From assembly GCA_018302465.1 (NCBI GenBank), contig JAGVZQ010000011.1, positions 1-32,591 on the forward strand: a stretch of 32,591 nt of DNA, written 5' to 3'. Position numbers and translations under genes: made by a program. The first letter of the stretch is position 1, and every line of letters starts with the position of its first letter. The notes below the pieces were generated by a model, which did not search any database, was not told the DNA's origin, and saw only the letters and a program-made list of their open reading frames with translations. The stretch comes from Candidatus Woesearchaeota archaeon (GTDB lineage: Archaea; Nanobdellota; Nanobdellia; SCGC-AAA011-G17; GW2011-AR20). Shown here in pieces: positions 17,936 to 27,083 of the stretch.

Positions 17936-18403
17936 ATGGAAATTAAAATAGGTCAAAAATCCCATGAATTTTGTTTAAAAGACCAAAATAACAAAGATAC
18001 AAGTTTATCTGATTTCAAAAACAAGTGGATAATTCTATATTTCTACCCAAAAGATAATACCTCTGGCTGCACAAAAGAAGCAATAGATTTTACTAAAAAC
18101 ATAGAAAAAATAAAGAAATTAAACGCAGTTGTCATAGGTATAAGCCCTGACAAAGACCATGTTAAATTTATAAAAAAACATAAATTAAGCTTAATTCTAT
18201 TATCCAATCCTGAACATGAGGTATTAAAAAAATATGGGGTATGGCAGCAAAAATCAATGTATGGAATAAAATTTATGGGAGTTGTAAGAACAACTTTTTT
18301 AATTAATCCAAAAGGAAAAATAAATTTTATCTGGGAAAAAGTTAAAGTAGATAACCATGTAAATGAAGTAATAGAAAAGATAAAAGAGAATATAAATACT
18401 TAA
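17936..18403 (+). CDS. Peroxiredoxin, BCP/PrxQ type
   Basis: FYPKDNTSGCTKEAIDF. Confidence 0.9.
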   Translation: MEIKIGQKSHEFCLKDQNNKDTSLSDFKNKWIILYFYPKDNTSGCTKEAIDFTKNIEKIKKLNAVVIGISPDKDHVKFIKKHKLSLILLSNPEHEVLKKYGVWQQKSMYGIKFMGVVRTTFLINPKGKINFIWEKVKVDNHVNEVIEKIKENINT

Positions 18404-18427
18404 ATATTCTTAGTTTTTCTAATCCTT

Positions 18428-19246
18428 ATGCTTTACTCTCCCTCTTCAATTCTAACCTTTAAACATTGCCCTAGAAAGTTCTACTATCAATATATATTAA
18501 AATTGCCAACAAAGAAGTCCTTTGCTTTAGTAAGAGGGTCAATAGTCCACTCAGTTATAGAAGATTTCTTCAAAATAGACATTTCAAAAGTCTCACATAA
18601 TAACTATGAACTTATCTTTAAAACTTTAATTTTTGATTTATTCAAGCAGGACTGGCTGAAAAATATAGACCAGATAAATGAATTAGTCCCAGAATTAAAC
18701 TTGCAGGAATTCTACTATTCAGAAACAGCAGACATGCTAAATAACTGGTATTCCTCTTTTATTGAAAAACTGCAAAAAAAAATTATAACCTCAAATTTAA
18801 GAGAAGCTTTCAAATCTTTAACACCTATAACAGAGACAAGAATAATAGATGAATCATTAAATGTCCAGGGGATAATAGATGCTATATTAAAAACAGAATA
18901 TGGTATAAAATTAATTGATTATAAAACTTCTAAACGAGATGAAATAAGTGAAGAATACAAATTACAATTAGCAATCTATGCTTTACTGTATAAAAATCAA
19001 TATAACGAAATTCCTTATGAAGTTGGCATTCATTTCTTAAAGCATGATGAAAAATTCATTCCAGTAAATGATAATTTACTCTCTTTTGCAAAAACAGAAA
19101 TAACAGATGTCCAGGAAAAAACCCAGACTCAGGAAGTAGAAAATTACAATAAAAGTCCTGGCCCTTTATGCAAATGGAGAGATGGAGAATGTGATTTCTT
19201 TAAGATTTGCAGGCCTTTTAATCAGAAGGCTATTGGTAACCAATAA
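18428..19246 (+). CDS. PD-(D/E)XK nuclease-superfamily protein (RecB/Cas4-like) with Cys ligands for a probable Fe-S cluster
   Basis: CPRKFYYQY; VQGIIDAILKT...LIDYKTSK...YKLQLAIYA; C-terminal CKWRDGECDFFKIC. Confidence 0.85.
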   Translation: MLYSPSSILTFKHCPRKFYYQYILKLPTKKSFALVRGSIVHSVIEDFFKIDISKVSHNNYELIFKTLIFDLFKQDWLKNIDQINELVPELNLQEFYYSETADMLNNWYSSFIEKLQKKIITSNLREAFKSLTPITETRIIDESLNVQGIIDAILKTEYGIKLIDYKTSKRDEISEEYKLQLAIYALLYKNQYNEIPYEVGIHFLKHDEKFIPVNDNLLSFAKTEITDVQEKTQTQEVENYNKSPGPLCKWRDGECDFFKICRPFNQKAIGNQ

Positions 19247-19283
19247 GGGCAACCTTTAAATACCTTTCTTTCTATAAAAATTT

Positions 19284-19811
19284 ATGGAAAATTCTACAGA
19301 ATCTAAAATATTAGAAATAATCAAACAGTCTAAAGATAAAATCCCAACCCAGGATATAGCTAAATTACTAAACTTAGAAAGGCATACAACTTCAAAATAC
19401 TTAGAAATCATGCAATCTAAAGGTTTAATCCAGTATAAGAATATAGGCAGAACAAAAGTCTGGTTTTTAACAGAATCTCCAGTATTATCAATAATTAAAG
19501 ATGGAAATCCATTCAGGGATGTCCTAAACTCATTTGAGGAAGGCATAACTATAATGGATGAAAATAAATCAGTTATCTGGGCAAACAACAAAGTAGGAAA
19601 AAAAGCTTATTGCTATGAAACCTACAGCAAAGAGCATTGCAAAGATTGCCCAGCTATCCAGACATTCAAAACTGGAAAACAATACAAAACAATTAACACT
19701 TACACAAAAAACGGAAAAAAGGTTTCTTATGAGTTAACTACATCTCCAATAAAAGACAATAATGAAAAAACAGTTGCAGTAATGGAAGTTAGCAGAAGAA
19801 TAAGGGGTTAA
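19284..19811 (+). CDS. HTH-PAS regulator with PAS-type Cys motif, first gene of the SUF operon
   Basis: N-terminal HTH TQDIAKLLNLERHTTSKYLEIM; PAS with CYETYSKEHCKDCPAIQTFKTGK. Confidence 0.75.
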   Translation: MENSTESKILEIIKQSKDKIPTQDIAKLLNLERHTTSKYLEIMQSKGLIQYKNIGRTKVWFLTESPVLSIIKDGNPFRDVLNSFEEGITIMDENKSVIWANNKVGKKAYCYETYSKEHCKDCPAIQTFKTGKQYKTINTYTKNGKKVSYELTTSPIKDNNEKTVAVMEVSRRIRG

Positions 19812-19812
19812 T

Positions 19813-21216
19813 ATGACAGAGCAAATTTTGGAAATAAACAGAGAACTCTATGACCACATGAATCCAGAGAGATCAGTATTAAAATCTCCAAAAGGAATCA
19901 ATGAAAATGTTGTTAGATTAATCTCTAAAGATAAAAATGAGCCTGAATGGATGTTAACTAAAAGGCTTCAAGCATTAAAAATATTCCAAAGCATGAAAAC
20001 TCCAACATGGGGGCCTGATTTATCTAAACTAGACTTAAATGAAATAACATATTACACAAAAGTAGATGAAAAATCTCATGCAAACTCCTGGGATGAAGTT
20101 CCTGAAGATATTAAAAGAACATTTGAAAAACTCGGCATTCCTGAAGTAGAAAGAAAATCATTGGCAGGAGCAGGAGCTCAATATGATTCTATGAATGCTT
20201 ATCATAATTTGAAAGAAGAATGGTCAAAAAAAGGGGTTATCTTTGAAGACTGTGATACTGCTTTAAAAAAGTATCCAGAATTATTTAAGCAATATTTCAT
20301 GACTAAATGTGTTCCAATTTCAGATCACAAATTTGCAGCATTGCATGCGGCAGTTTGGAGTGGGGGTACTTTTATAATGGTCCCTAAAGGAGTTAAAGTT
20401 ACAGTTCCTTTACAAGCTTATTTCAGGATTAACGCAGGTGGCTCAGGACAGTTTGAACATACTTTAATAATTGTAGATGAAGGGGCAGAAGTTTCATACA
20501 TTGAAGGCTGTTCTGCACCACTATATAATAGTAACAATATCCACGCAGGCTGTGTTGAAATCTATGTAAAGAAAGGAGCTCGTGTCAGATATTCTTCAAT
20601 TGAAAACTGGTCAAAAAATACTTACAACTTAAACACAAAAAGAGCAATTGTAGAAGAAGACGGGATAATGGAATGGATAAATGGCAATTTAGGATCTGGT
20701 TTTACAATGCTTTATCCCTCTTCAATTTTAAAAGGGAAAAGAGCAAGGACAGAAATGATTGGAATTGCATTTGCAGGCAATGGTCAAAACCAGGATACAG
20801 GCTCAAAAGTAATTCATATAGCTCCAGATACTTCATCAACAATTGTAGCAAAGTCAATTTCAAAAGATGGAGGAATAACAACCTACAGGGGTTTGGTAAA
20901 AATAAATAAAGGAGCAACAAATGCAAAATCAAATGTAGAGTGTGATGCATTAATGGTTGATAATATATCAAGATCAGACACAATCCCATATATTCAAATT
21001 TTAGAAAATAAGTCAGAAATTGGTCATGAAGCCAGAACAGGAAAAATTTCCCAGGAAAAAATTTTCTATTTAATGTCTCGAGGTTTATCTGAAGAAGAAG
21101 CAAAGAAAATGATAGTCTCAGGTTTTATAGAGCCAATAACAAAAAAACTTCCTGGAGAATACGCAATTGAATTAAACAGATTAATAGAATTGGAGATGGA
21201 GGGATCTCTAGGATGA
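19813..21216 (+). CDS. sufB: Fe-S cluster assembly scaffold SufB
   Basis: EGCSAPLYNSNNIHAGCVEI; NCHSLNTKRAI-type region SKNTYNLNTKRAIVEEDG; GHEARTGKI. Confidence 0.95.
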   Translation: MTEQILEINRELYDHMNPERSVLKSPKGINENVVRLISKDKNEPEWMLTKRLQALKIFQSMKTPTWGPDLSKLDLNEITYYTKVDEKSHANSWDEVPEDIKRTFEKLGIPEVERKSLAGAGAQYDSMNAYHNLKEEWSKKGVIFEDCDTALKKYPELFKQYFMTKCVPISDHKFAALHAAVWSGGTFIMVPKGVKVTVPLQAYFRINAGGSGQFEHTLIIVDEGAEVSYIEGCSAPLYNSNNIHAGCVEIYVKKGARVRYSSIENWSKNTYNLNTKRAIVEEDGIMEWINGNLGSGFTMLYPSSILKGKRARTEMIGIAFAGNGQNQDTGSKVIHIAPDTSSTIVAKSISKDGGITTYRGLVKINKGATNAKSNVECDALMVDNISRSDTIPYIQILENKSEIGHEARTGKISQEKIFYLMSRGLSEEEAKKMIVSGFIEPITKKLPGEYAIELNRLIELEMEGSLG

Positions 21217-22392
21217 GTGATAAACATGACAGTAACACAAGAAACTATAAAGCAATTGTATATCAACGAACCAGAATTCTTTCAGAATAAAAGGCTAAAA
21301 GCATTTGAAATATTCAAAACTCTTCCTAAATTAAATTTCAGGCATGGAATAAATATTGTAGTCTCCCCTGATAATTTAAACATAGATGAAATAACCCATG
21401 AAGATTCTATTCAATCTTTAAAAGCAAAAGGAGAAAATGTAGAAATCTTAAGTTTACATGAAGCACATAAAAAATACAAAGAATTGATAGAAGCTAATTT
21501 CTCATCTTTAGTTTCAGAAGAAGATAAAATAGCAGCTTTGCATTTAACTTTATGGAATAAAGGGCTATTCATAAGAATTCCAAAGAATACCCAATTAACA
21601 AAACCCATAGAAATTTCAACATTAATGAATTCAAAAAGGCAGTTTGAATATATCTTAATCATAGCAGAAGATAATACACAAGCTACAATTTTAGAGACTA
21701 TAAAATCCACAGTAGAAGAAGGCTACAGGAGCAGCATTGTAGAAATAATTGTAGGTAATAATTCAAATATTCAATATGGCTCTCTTCAATCCATAGGAAA
21801 AAATTGCTATAATTTCTCAATTAACAGGTCAAAAATTGGGAAAGATTCTCATATGGAATGGTTCTCCGGAAATTTCGGAAGTAAATTTACAAGAATGGAA
21901 TCCACATCAATATTAGAAGGCAAAGGCTCCTCAACAAAAAACCTTGGAGCATTTTTCGTTTCAGAAAATCAGCAGTTTGATATATTTACATCTGCAATTC
22001 ACTCAGCGCCAAACACAACAAGTGATATGCTTGTAAAAGGAGCAGCAAAAGACAAAGCTAAATCTCTATACCGAGGTTTAATTGACATAAGAGAAAATGC
22101 TCCAGGAAGCAACGGCTATCAAAAACAGGATACATTATTATTAAATGAAGGAATAGAAGCAGATGCAATTCCTAAGTTATTAATAGGAAATAATGAAGTT
22201 TCATGCACACACGGAGCTACAATAGGCCAGATAGACAAAAATAAAATTTTCTATTTAACTTCCCGTGGTCTGACAAAGAAAGAAGCAGAATCAGAAATGG
22301 TAAAAGGATTCTTCACTCCATTACTAGGAAGAATATCTAATGAAGAAATAAAGCAGTATATTGAATCAATTGTTGAGGAAAGATTAAAATGA
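21217..22392 (+). CDS. sufD: SufD-like (SufBD paralog)
   Basis: Homologous layout to SufB, SCTHGATIGQIDKNKIFYLTSRGL. Confidence 0.9.
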   Translation: MINMTVTQETIKQLYINEPEFFQNKRLKAFEIFKTLPKLNFRHGINIVVSPDNLNIDEITHEDSIQSLKAKGENVEILSLHEAHKKYKELIEANFSSLVSEEDKIAALHLTLWNKGLFIRIPKNTQLTKPIEISTLMNSKRQFEYILIIAEDNTQATILETIKSTVEEGYRSSIVEIIVGNNSNIQYGSLQSIGKNCYNFSINRSKIGKDSHMEWFSGNFGSKFTRMESTSILEGKGSSTKNLGAFFVSENQQFDIFTSAIHSAPNTTSDMLVKGAAKDKAKSLYRGLIDIRENAPGSNGYQKQDTLLLNEGIEADAIPKLLIGNNEVSCTHGATIGQIDKNKIFYLTSRGLTKKEAESEMVKGFFTPLLGRISNEEIKQYIESIVEERLK

Positions 22393-23594
22393 AACAATTA
22401 TTAGATTTAAAAAGTGATTTTCCAATTTTAAGTCAAAAAGTAAATGGAAAGCAATTAATCTACTTAGATAATAGTGCAACATCTCAAAAGCCACAGAAAG
22501 TAATAGATTCAATTACAGAATATTATTCAAAATATAACTCTAATGTCCATAGAGCTATCCACAAACTAGGAGAACAGGCTACATTAAAGTACGAAGAAGC
22601 TCATGAAAAGGTTGCTAATTTCATAAATGCTTCAAAAGAAGAAATAATCTTTACAAGAAACACAACAGAATCAATTAATTTATTATCCCATTCATTGCAA
22701 ATATCAAAAAAACATAACATAATAGTAACAGAAATGGAGCACCATTCAAACTTAGTTCCATGGCAGCAAATTTGTAAAGAAACAGGTGCAGAGTTAAGAT
22801 TTATCCCAATAGATAAAGATGGAAAGCTAAACCTTAAAAAAATTCCAATCAATAATAATACAAGAGTGGTTTCAGTAGCTCATGTATCAAATGTTCTTGG
22901 AACTATAAACCCAATAAAAGAATTATCTAAGATGGTCCATCAGTATAATGCTTTATTTGTTGTAGATGGAGCACAGTCAGTTCCCCATATGAAGGTTGAT
23001 GTTAAAGACCTAAATATGGATTTTTTAGCTTTTAGTGGGCATAAAATGCTTGGCCCGACAGGAATAGGAGTTTTATACGGTAAAAAAGAATTATTAAAAA
23101 AATTGCATCCTTTCTTAACTGGTGGAGGAATGATAAGTGATGTTAAAAAAGATGTTTCAGAATGGGCGGATATTCCAAATAAATTCGAAGCAGGAACTCC
23201 AAATATTGAAGGTGCAATTGCTTTAGGAGCAGCAGTAGATTATCTTGAAAACATAGACATGGATGAAATAAACAAGAATGTAAAAGACTTAGTTTCCTAT
23301 TTAATGAAAAGATTGTTAGAATTAGACAATATTTCAATTTACGGTCCGGAAAACGGAGACAGGACAGCTTTAGTTTCATTTAATTTATTAGACATTCATC
23401 CGCATGATGTAGCTGAAATATTAGACAAAGAAGGAGTAGCAATAAGAGCAGGCCATATGTGTGCAAAACCTTTAATGGATATTTTAGGAGTTAACGCAGT
23501 ATGCAGAGCTTCTCCTTATTTTTACAATACAAAAGAAGATATAGACCATTTAATTAAATCATTAAAGAAAGTTCAGGAGGTTTTTGCAAAATGA
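22389..23594 (+). CDS. sufS: Cysteine desulfurase SufS
   Basis: YLDNSATSQKPQKVI; FSGHKMLGPTGIGVLYG; AIRAGHMCAKPLM. Confidence 0.95.
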   Translation: MKQLLDLKSDFPILSQKVNGKQLIYLDNSATSQKPQKVIDSITEYYSKYNSNVHRAIHKLGEQATLKYEEAHEKVANFINASKEEIIFTRNTTESINLLSHSLQISKKHNIIVTEMEHHSNLVPWQQICKETGAELRFIPIDKDGKLNLKKIPINNNTRVVSVAHVSNVLGTINPIKELSKMVHQYNALFVVDGAQSVPHMKVDVKDLNMDFLAFSGHKMLGPTGIGVLYGKKELLKKLHPFLTGGGMISDVKKDVSEWADIPNKFEAGTPNIEGAIALGAAVDYLENIDMDEINKNVKDLVSYLMKRLLELDNISIYGPENGDRTALVSFNLLDIHPHDVAEILDKEGVAIRAGHMCAKPLMDILGVNAVCRASPYFYNTKEDIDHLIKSLKKVQEVFAK

Positions 23595-23965
23595 TAGACA
23601 TGTACCAGGAAGAGCTATTAGAGCATTACAAATCTCCTAGAAACTCAGGAAAAATAGAAAATCCTAGTGTGGAATTTCACGATACTAATCCTTTATGCGG
23701 AGATGAAGTAACAGTAACAGCAAAAATAAAAAATAACATAGTTAAAAATTTAAAATTTGAATCAAGGGGCTGTGCAATAAGTGTTGCCTCAGCATCCAAA
23801 TTATCAGAGCAGATAAAGGGAAAAACAGTAAATGAAGTGCTAAAATTAGATAACCAATTTGTTTTGGATTTAGTCGGTGTTCCAATATCAGCAATGAGGC
23901 TAAAATGCGCTTTACTTTCATTAAAAGCAATTCAAAAAGCAATTATCCAGTATAAGGAGAAATAA
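23591..23965 (+). CDS. sufU: Fe-S scaffold SufU/IscU-like
   Basis: HYKSPRNSGKIENPSV; LCGDEV; SRGCAIS; KCALLSL. Confidence 0.93.
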   Translation: MIDMYQEELLEHYKSPRNSGKIENPSVEFHDTNPLCGDEVTVTAKIKNNIVKNLKFESRGCAISVASASKLSEQIKGKTVNEVLKLDNQFVLDLVGVPISAMRLKCALLSLKAIQKAIIQYKEK

Positions 23966-23967
23966 AA

Positions 23968-24717
23968 ATGGCAGACTTAGAAATTAAAAATTTGCATGTA
24001 AGCATTAATGGCAATGAAATACTTAAAGGAATAAACTTGGAAGTAAATAAAGGGGAAATAGTAGCATTAATGGGACCTAATGGTTCAGGTAAAAGCACAC
24101 TAGCAAATATTTTAATGGGCAATCCAGATTATGAAATAACTCAAGGAAAAATAATTTTTAAGGGTAAAGATATAACAAAACTAGATACAACAGAAAGAGC
24201 TAAATTAGGATTGTTTTTATCATTTCAATATCCTTCTGAAATACCAGGAGTATCAGTTGCTAATTTTTTAAGAATAGCAATAAACGCAAGAAGAAAAGAA
24301 AAAATATCTGTTTTAGACTTCAGGGATTTATTAAACGAAAAAATGAAGTTGTTAAACATGAAAGAATCATTTGCTGGTCGTTATCTAAATGAAGGATTTT
24401 CCGGAGGAGAAAAAAAGAAAAATGAGATTTTACAAATGGCAATTCTTGAACCTGAAATTTCAATAATCGATGAAAATGATTCGGGGCTTGATGTTGACGC
24501 CTTAAGAATTGTTTCAAACGGGATAAACACTTTAAAAGAAAAAACAGGCATGGGTATATTAATAATAACTCATTACAACAGAATACTAAATTATATAAAG
24601 CCAGATAAAGTAGCAATATTAAAAGATGGTGTTATAGATAAAATAGGAAATCATGAATTAGCAGCTCAAATTGAAGAAGAAGGATATGAACTTTCAATAG
24701 GAGGTCAAAATGTCTAA
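23968..24717 (+). CDS. sufC: SufC ATPase
   Basis: GPNGSGKST; FSGGEKKKNEILQM; DENDSGLDVDAL. Confidence 0.95.
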   Translation: MADLEIKNLHVSINGNEILKGINLEVNKGEIVALMGPNGSGKSTLANILMGNPDYEITQGKIIFKGKDITKLDTTERAKLGLFLSFQYPSEIPGVSVANFLRIAINARRKEKISVLDFRDLLNEKMKLLNMKESFAGRYLNEGFSGGEKKKNEILQMAILEPEISIIDENDSGLDVDALRIVSNGINTLKEKTGMGILIITHYNRILNYIKPDKVAILKDGVIDKIGNHELAAQIEEEGYELSIGGQNV

Positions 24718-25270
24718 AATAACAAAAAATACAACAATAAGTGAAGCTTTGGAGATGTTTCCAAGAGCAGCTGAAATAATGCAGAGTCATGGTTTACATT
24801 GTGTTGGCTGTCATGTAAATGTAATGGAGAGCATAGAAGGCGGAGCAAAAGGCCACGGTATGGATAATGAAGCAGTTAATCAGATAATTAATGATATAAA
24901 TGAAGCAATGGAATCAAGTAAAACCTCTGGATCTCAGCAATTAATAACTCCATTAATAGTAACTTCAAAAGCTGCAGCTAAAATAAAATCATTATTACAG
25001 GCAGAAAATAAGCCGGATTATGCTCTAAAGGTTTCTGTTCTTTCTGGTGGCTGCTCAGGTCATAAATATGATTTATCCTTTGTAAAATCAGCAAAAGAAG
25101 GAGATTATGCCATAGAGAAAGATGGAGCTAAGATCTTTGTGGATAAAGATAGTTTAGAGTTCCTAAGTGGGTCAGAATTAGACTTTGTTGAGTCTTTAAG
25201 TGAATCTGGGTTTAAGTTCAAAAATCCAAATGCAAAAACTACCTGTGGTTGTGGAGATTCTTTTAGTTAA
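24710..25270 (+). CDS. DUF1858-HesB/IscA (A-type carrier) fusion
   Basis: N-terminal DUF1858-like MFPRAAEIMQSHGLHCVGCHVNVMESIEGGAKGHGMD; C-terminal A-type LSGGCSGHKYDL and TTCGCGDSF. Confidence 0.85.
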   Translation: MSKITKNTTISEALEMFPRAAEIMQSHGLHCVGCHVNVMESIEGGAKGHGMDNEAVNQIINDINEAMESSKTSGSQQLITPLIVTSKAAAKIKSLLQAENKPDYALKVSVLSGGCSGHKYDLSFVKSAKEGDYAIEKDGAKIFVDKDSLEFLSGSELDFVESLSESGFKFKNPNAKTTCGCGDSFS

Positions 25271-25641
25271 TGAAAATGCCAAGAAACACAAGTACTGAAG
25301 ATACAGCATTAATTCTAAATATAATAATAGAATCAGATAATGTACAATCAGTCTCAGGGCTAGCAGGTATAACGGGTTTAAGTGAAAGATTTTTATACGA
25401 TTTAAAAAGAAGAGGAATAGTTAATCTCCCTAAAGGTAGAAGAGGTCCACCAAGATATACCTACGGTAGAATTGCAGAGGAACTTGGTTTAGTAATAATG
25501 CTCGCATCTATTGGTTGCCCAAAAACACAAATAGCAAGAGAATTAGATATAAAACCAGAATCGGTTGGAGACTTTATCGGAAAAGACAGAAGATTGTATG
25601 ATACATGGAAAAGAAACAGATATTACCCATTACACAATTAA
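25270..25641 (+). CDS. HTH DNA-binding protein at the end of the SUF operon
   Basis: Two HTH-like segments; start overlaps the preceding stop. Confidence 0.55.
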   Translation: MKMPRNTSTEDTALILNIIIESDNVQSVSGLAGITGLSERFLYDLKRRGIVNLPKGRRGPPRYTYGRIAEELGLVIMLASIGCPKTQIARELDIKPESVGDFIGKDRRLYDTWKRNRYYPLHN

Positions 25642-25672
25642 ATTAATATACTTCTTTCATTTCCTTTAACCA

Positions 25673-25717
25673 ATGGATAAACTAAGATTCGGAACAGCTG
25701 GAATTCTAAATAAGTGA
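25673..25717 (+). pseudogene. Stranded 5' end of the endonuclease IV family gene: MDKLRFGTAGILNK*
   Basis: Near-identical peptide to DRLRFGTAGI at 27082-27111, interrupted by the insertion. Confidence 0.8.
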
Positions 25718-25740
25718 TATTTCACAACAATCTTTATATA

Positions 25741-25757
25741 TTAGTAACACTTACTAA
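25741..25757. promoter_or_regulatory. Candidate RHH operator, perfect inverted repeat TTAGTAA-cac-TTACTAA
   Basis: Directly follows TATA-like TTTATATA and lies 8 nt before the RHH ATG. Confidence 0.65.
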
Positions 25758-25765
25758 ATAATACT

Positions 25766-25882
25766 ATGTCTAAATTAAAAACTATGAAAATAAGAGAGGA
25801 GGTTCATAAAAAATTAATGGCACTAGGTAAAAAAGGGGAAAGTTTTTCTGATATTATTGAAAGATTAATTAAGAATGGATAA
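25766..25882 (+). CDS. Ribbon-helix-helix, VapB/DUF217 antitoxin-like (38 aa) MSKLKTMKIREEVHKKLMALGKKGESFSDIIERLIKNG
   Basis: KTMKIREEVHKKLxxLGKKGESFSDIIERLI; overlaps the endonuclease ATG by 8 nt (ATGGATAA). Confidence 0.75.
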   Translation: MSKLKTMKIREEVHKKLMALGKKGESFSDIIERLIKNG

Positions 25883-27083
25883 AATAAATTTATTAGAATT
25901 GATAGATGATAATTGGTATGTTGATATAGATAAAAATATATTAAACAAATTAATAGAAAAATCAAAAGAAAAACTAGGAAGTCTACGAGCGGTATCAGAG
26001 TATTTTAAAATTAATATTTCTACAATATCTAGATGGCAAGGAAAAGTAAAAAACAAAAATACGAAACCAAGTTATAAAAATATAAAAAAATTAGCAGAAT
26101 TAGGTAATACTCCTATAGATAAAGACATTACAGGGATTAAGCTAAATAGCGGGCATAATTTTCTAAGCTTAACCTCATTAAAGTTAAGCCAAGAATTAAT
26201 AAGAAGTGTAGCATTTATTATAGGGGATGGAGATATAGGTAAAAGAAGAGTAAGATTTGCTAACAGTAACAAATTAGCAATAAAAAGTATTTTATCTGAT
26301 ATATCTAAAATTTTTAATTTAAAAAATCCATGGATAAAGCTCACATATCCAAGAAATTCTAAAAAATCTAAAATAATAGAATCAGTAAAGGAGTGGGAAA
26401 CGTATTTAGGTTATAAAATTAACGGGGTATATGAAAAACATAATACAAAAATAAGAGGAAAGCCATTCAAATCAAAAAAAGAATATGTAGAAGTATCATT
26501 CCATTCATCAACCCTATCAGAAATAATAATAAGAATTTTACCAATTTTAAGAAAAGAAATTTTGCTTAATAAATCATTATCAATCGCCTACTTACAAGGA
26601 ATCTATGCTGCAGAAGGAAGTATAACTAGCAGAGAAAAAAATAAGCTTAGAGTTATACAACTAAATATGAAAGATAAAAATGAAATAATTTATATAAAAA
26701 AAGTTTTAAATTTACTTAATATAAGAAATTCTGGAGAAAGATTTGATTTAGGAAATAATGCTTGGTATATCAATATAACGGGAAGAAAAGAAATAGAAAC
26801 ATGTCTTGATATGGATATTTTCAAGATAAATTCTGAAAGAAAAATAAAGTTAGAAAAAGTAATAAATAATTATGAGAGATATCAAGTCACACCAGTTAAA
26901 AATAAAGAAAGATTTTTACAAATTACAAGCATACTAAATGATGGAACTTTTAACTCCCTACAAGTGTCCAATGCTTTAAATATGTCTTTAATAAGAACAC
27001 AAGTATTGCTAAAAAAAGGCTTTGACAAAGGAAAATGGAATAGAATCTGGAATGGAAGTGAATTTATATATGAAAAAGATTGA
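25875..27083 (+). CDS. LAGLIDADG-family homing endonuclease with flanking HTH-like segments
   Basis: Two LAGLIDADG-like helices: LIRSVAFIIGDGDI and LSIAYLQGIYAAEGSI. Confidence 0.85.
   Translation: MDKINLLELIDDNWYVDIDKNILNKLIEKSKEKLGSLRAVSEYFKINISTISRWQGKVKNKNTKPSYKNIKKLAELGNTPIDKDITGIKLNSGHNFLSLTSLKLSQELIRSVAFIIGDGDIGKRRVRFANSNKLAIKSILSDISKIFNLKNPWIKLTYPRNSKKSKIIESVKEWETYLGYKINGVYEKHNTKIRGKPFKSKKEYVEVSFHSSTLSEIIIRILPILRKEILLNKSLSIAYLQGIYAAEGSITSREKNKLRVIQLNMKDKNEIIYIKKVLNLLNIRNSGERFDLGNNAWYINITGRKEIETCLDMDIFKINSERKIKLEKVINNYERYQVTPVKNKERFLQITSILNDGTFNSLQVSNALNMSLIRTQVLLKKGFDKGKWNRIWNGSEFIYEKD

Noticed and set aside
18428-19246. Cas4 from a CRISPR locus
   Set aside because: No repeats or other cas genes in the window; a generic RecB/Cas4-like PD-(D/E)XK protein is the safer call.
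20702-21103. Minus-strand Leu-rich 133-aa ORF
   Set aside because: Antisense shadow of sufB; low-complexity Leu-rich translation.
27022-27069. N-terminal extension of the endonuclease IV family ORF
   Set aside because: These codons are the out-of-frame 3' coding sequence of the LAGLIDADG gene; homology starts at DRLRFGTAGI after ATG 27070.
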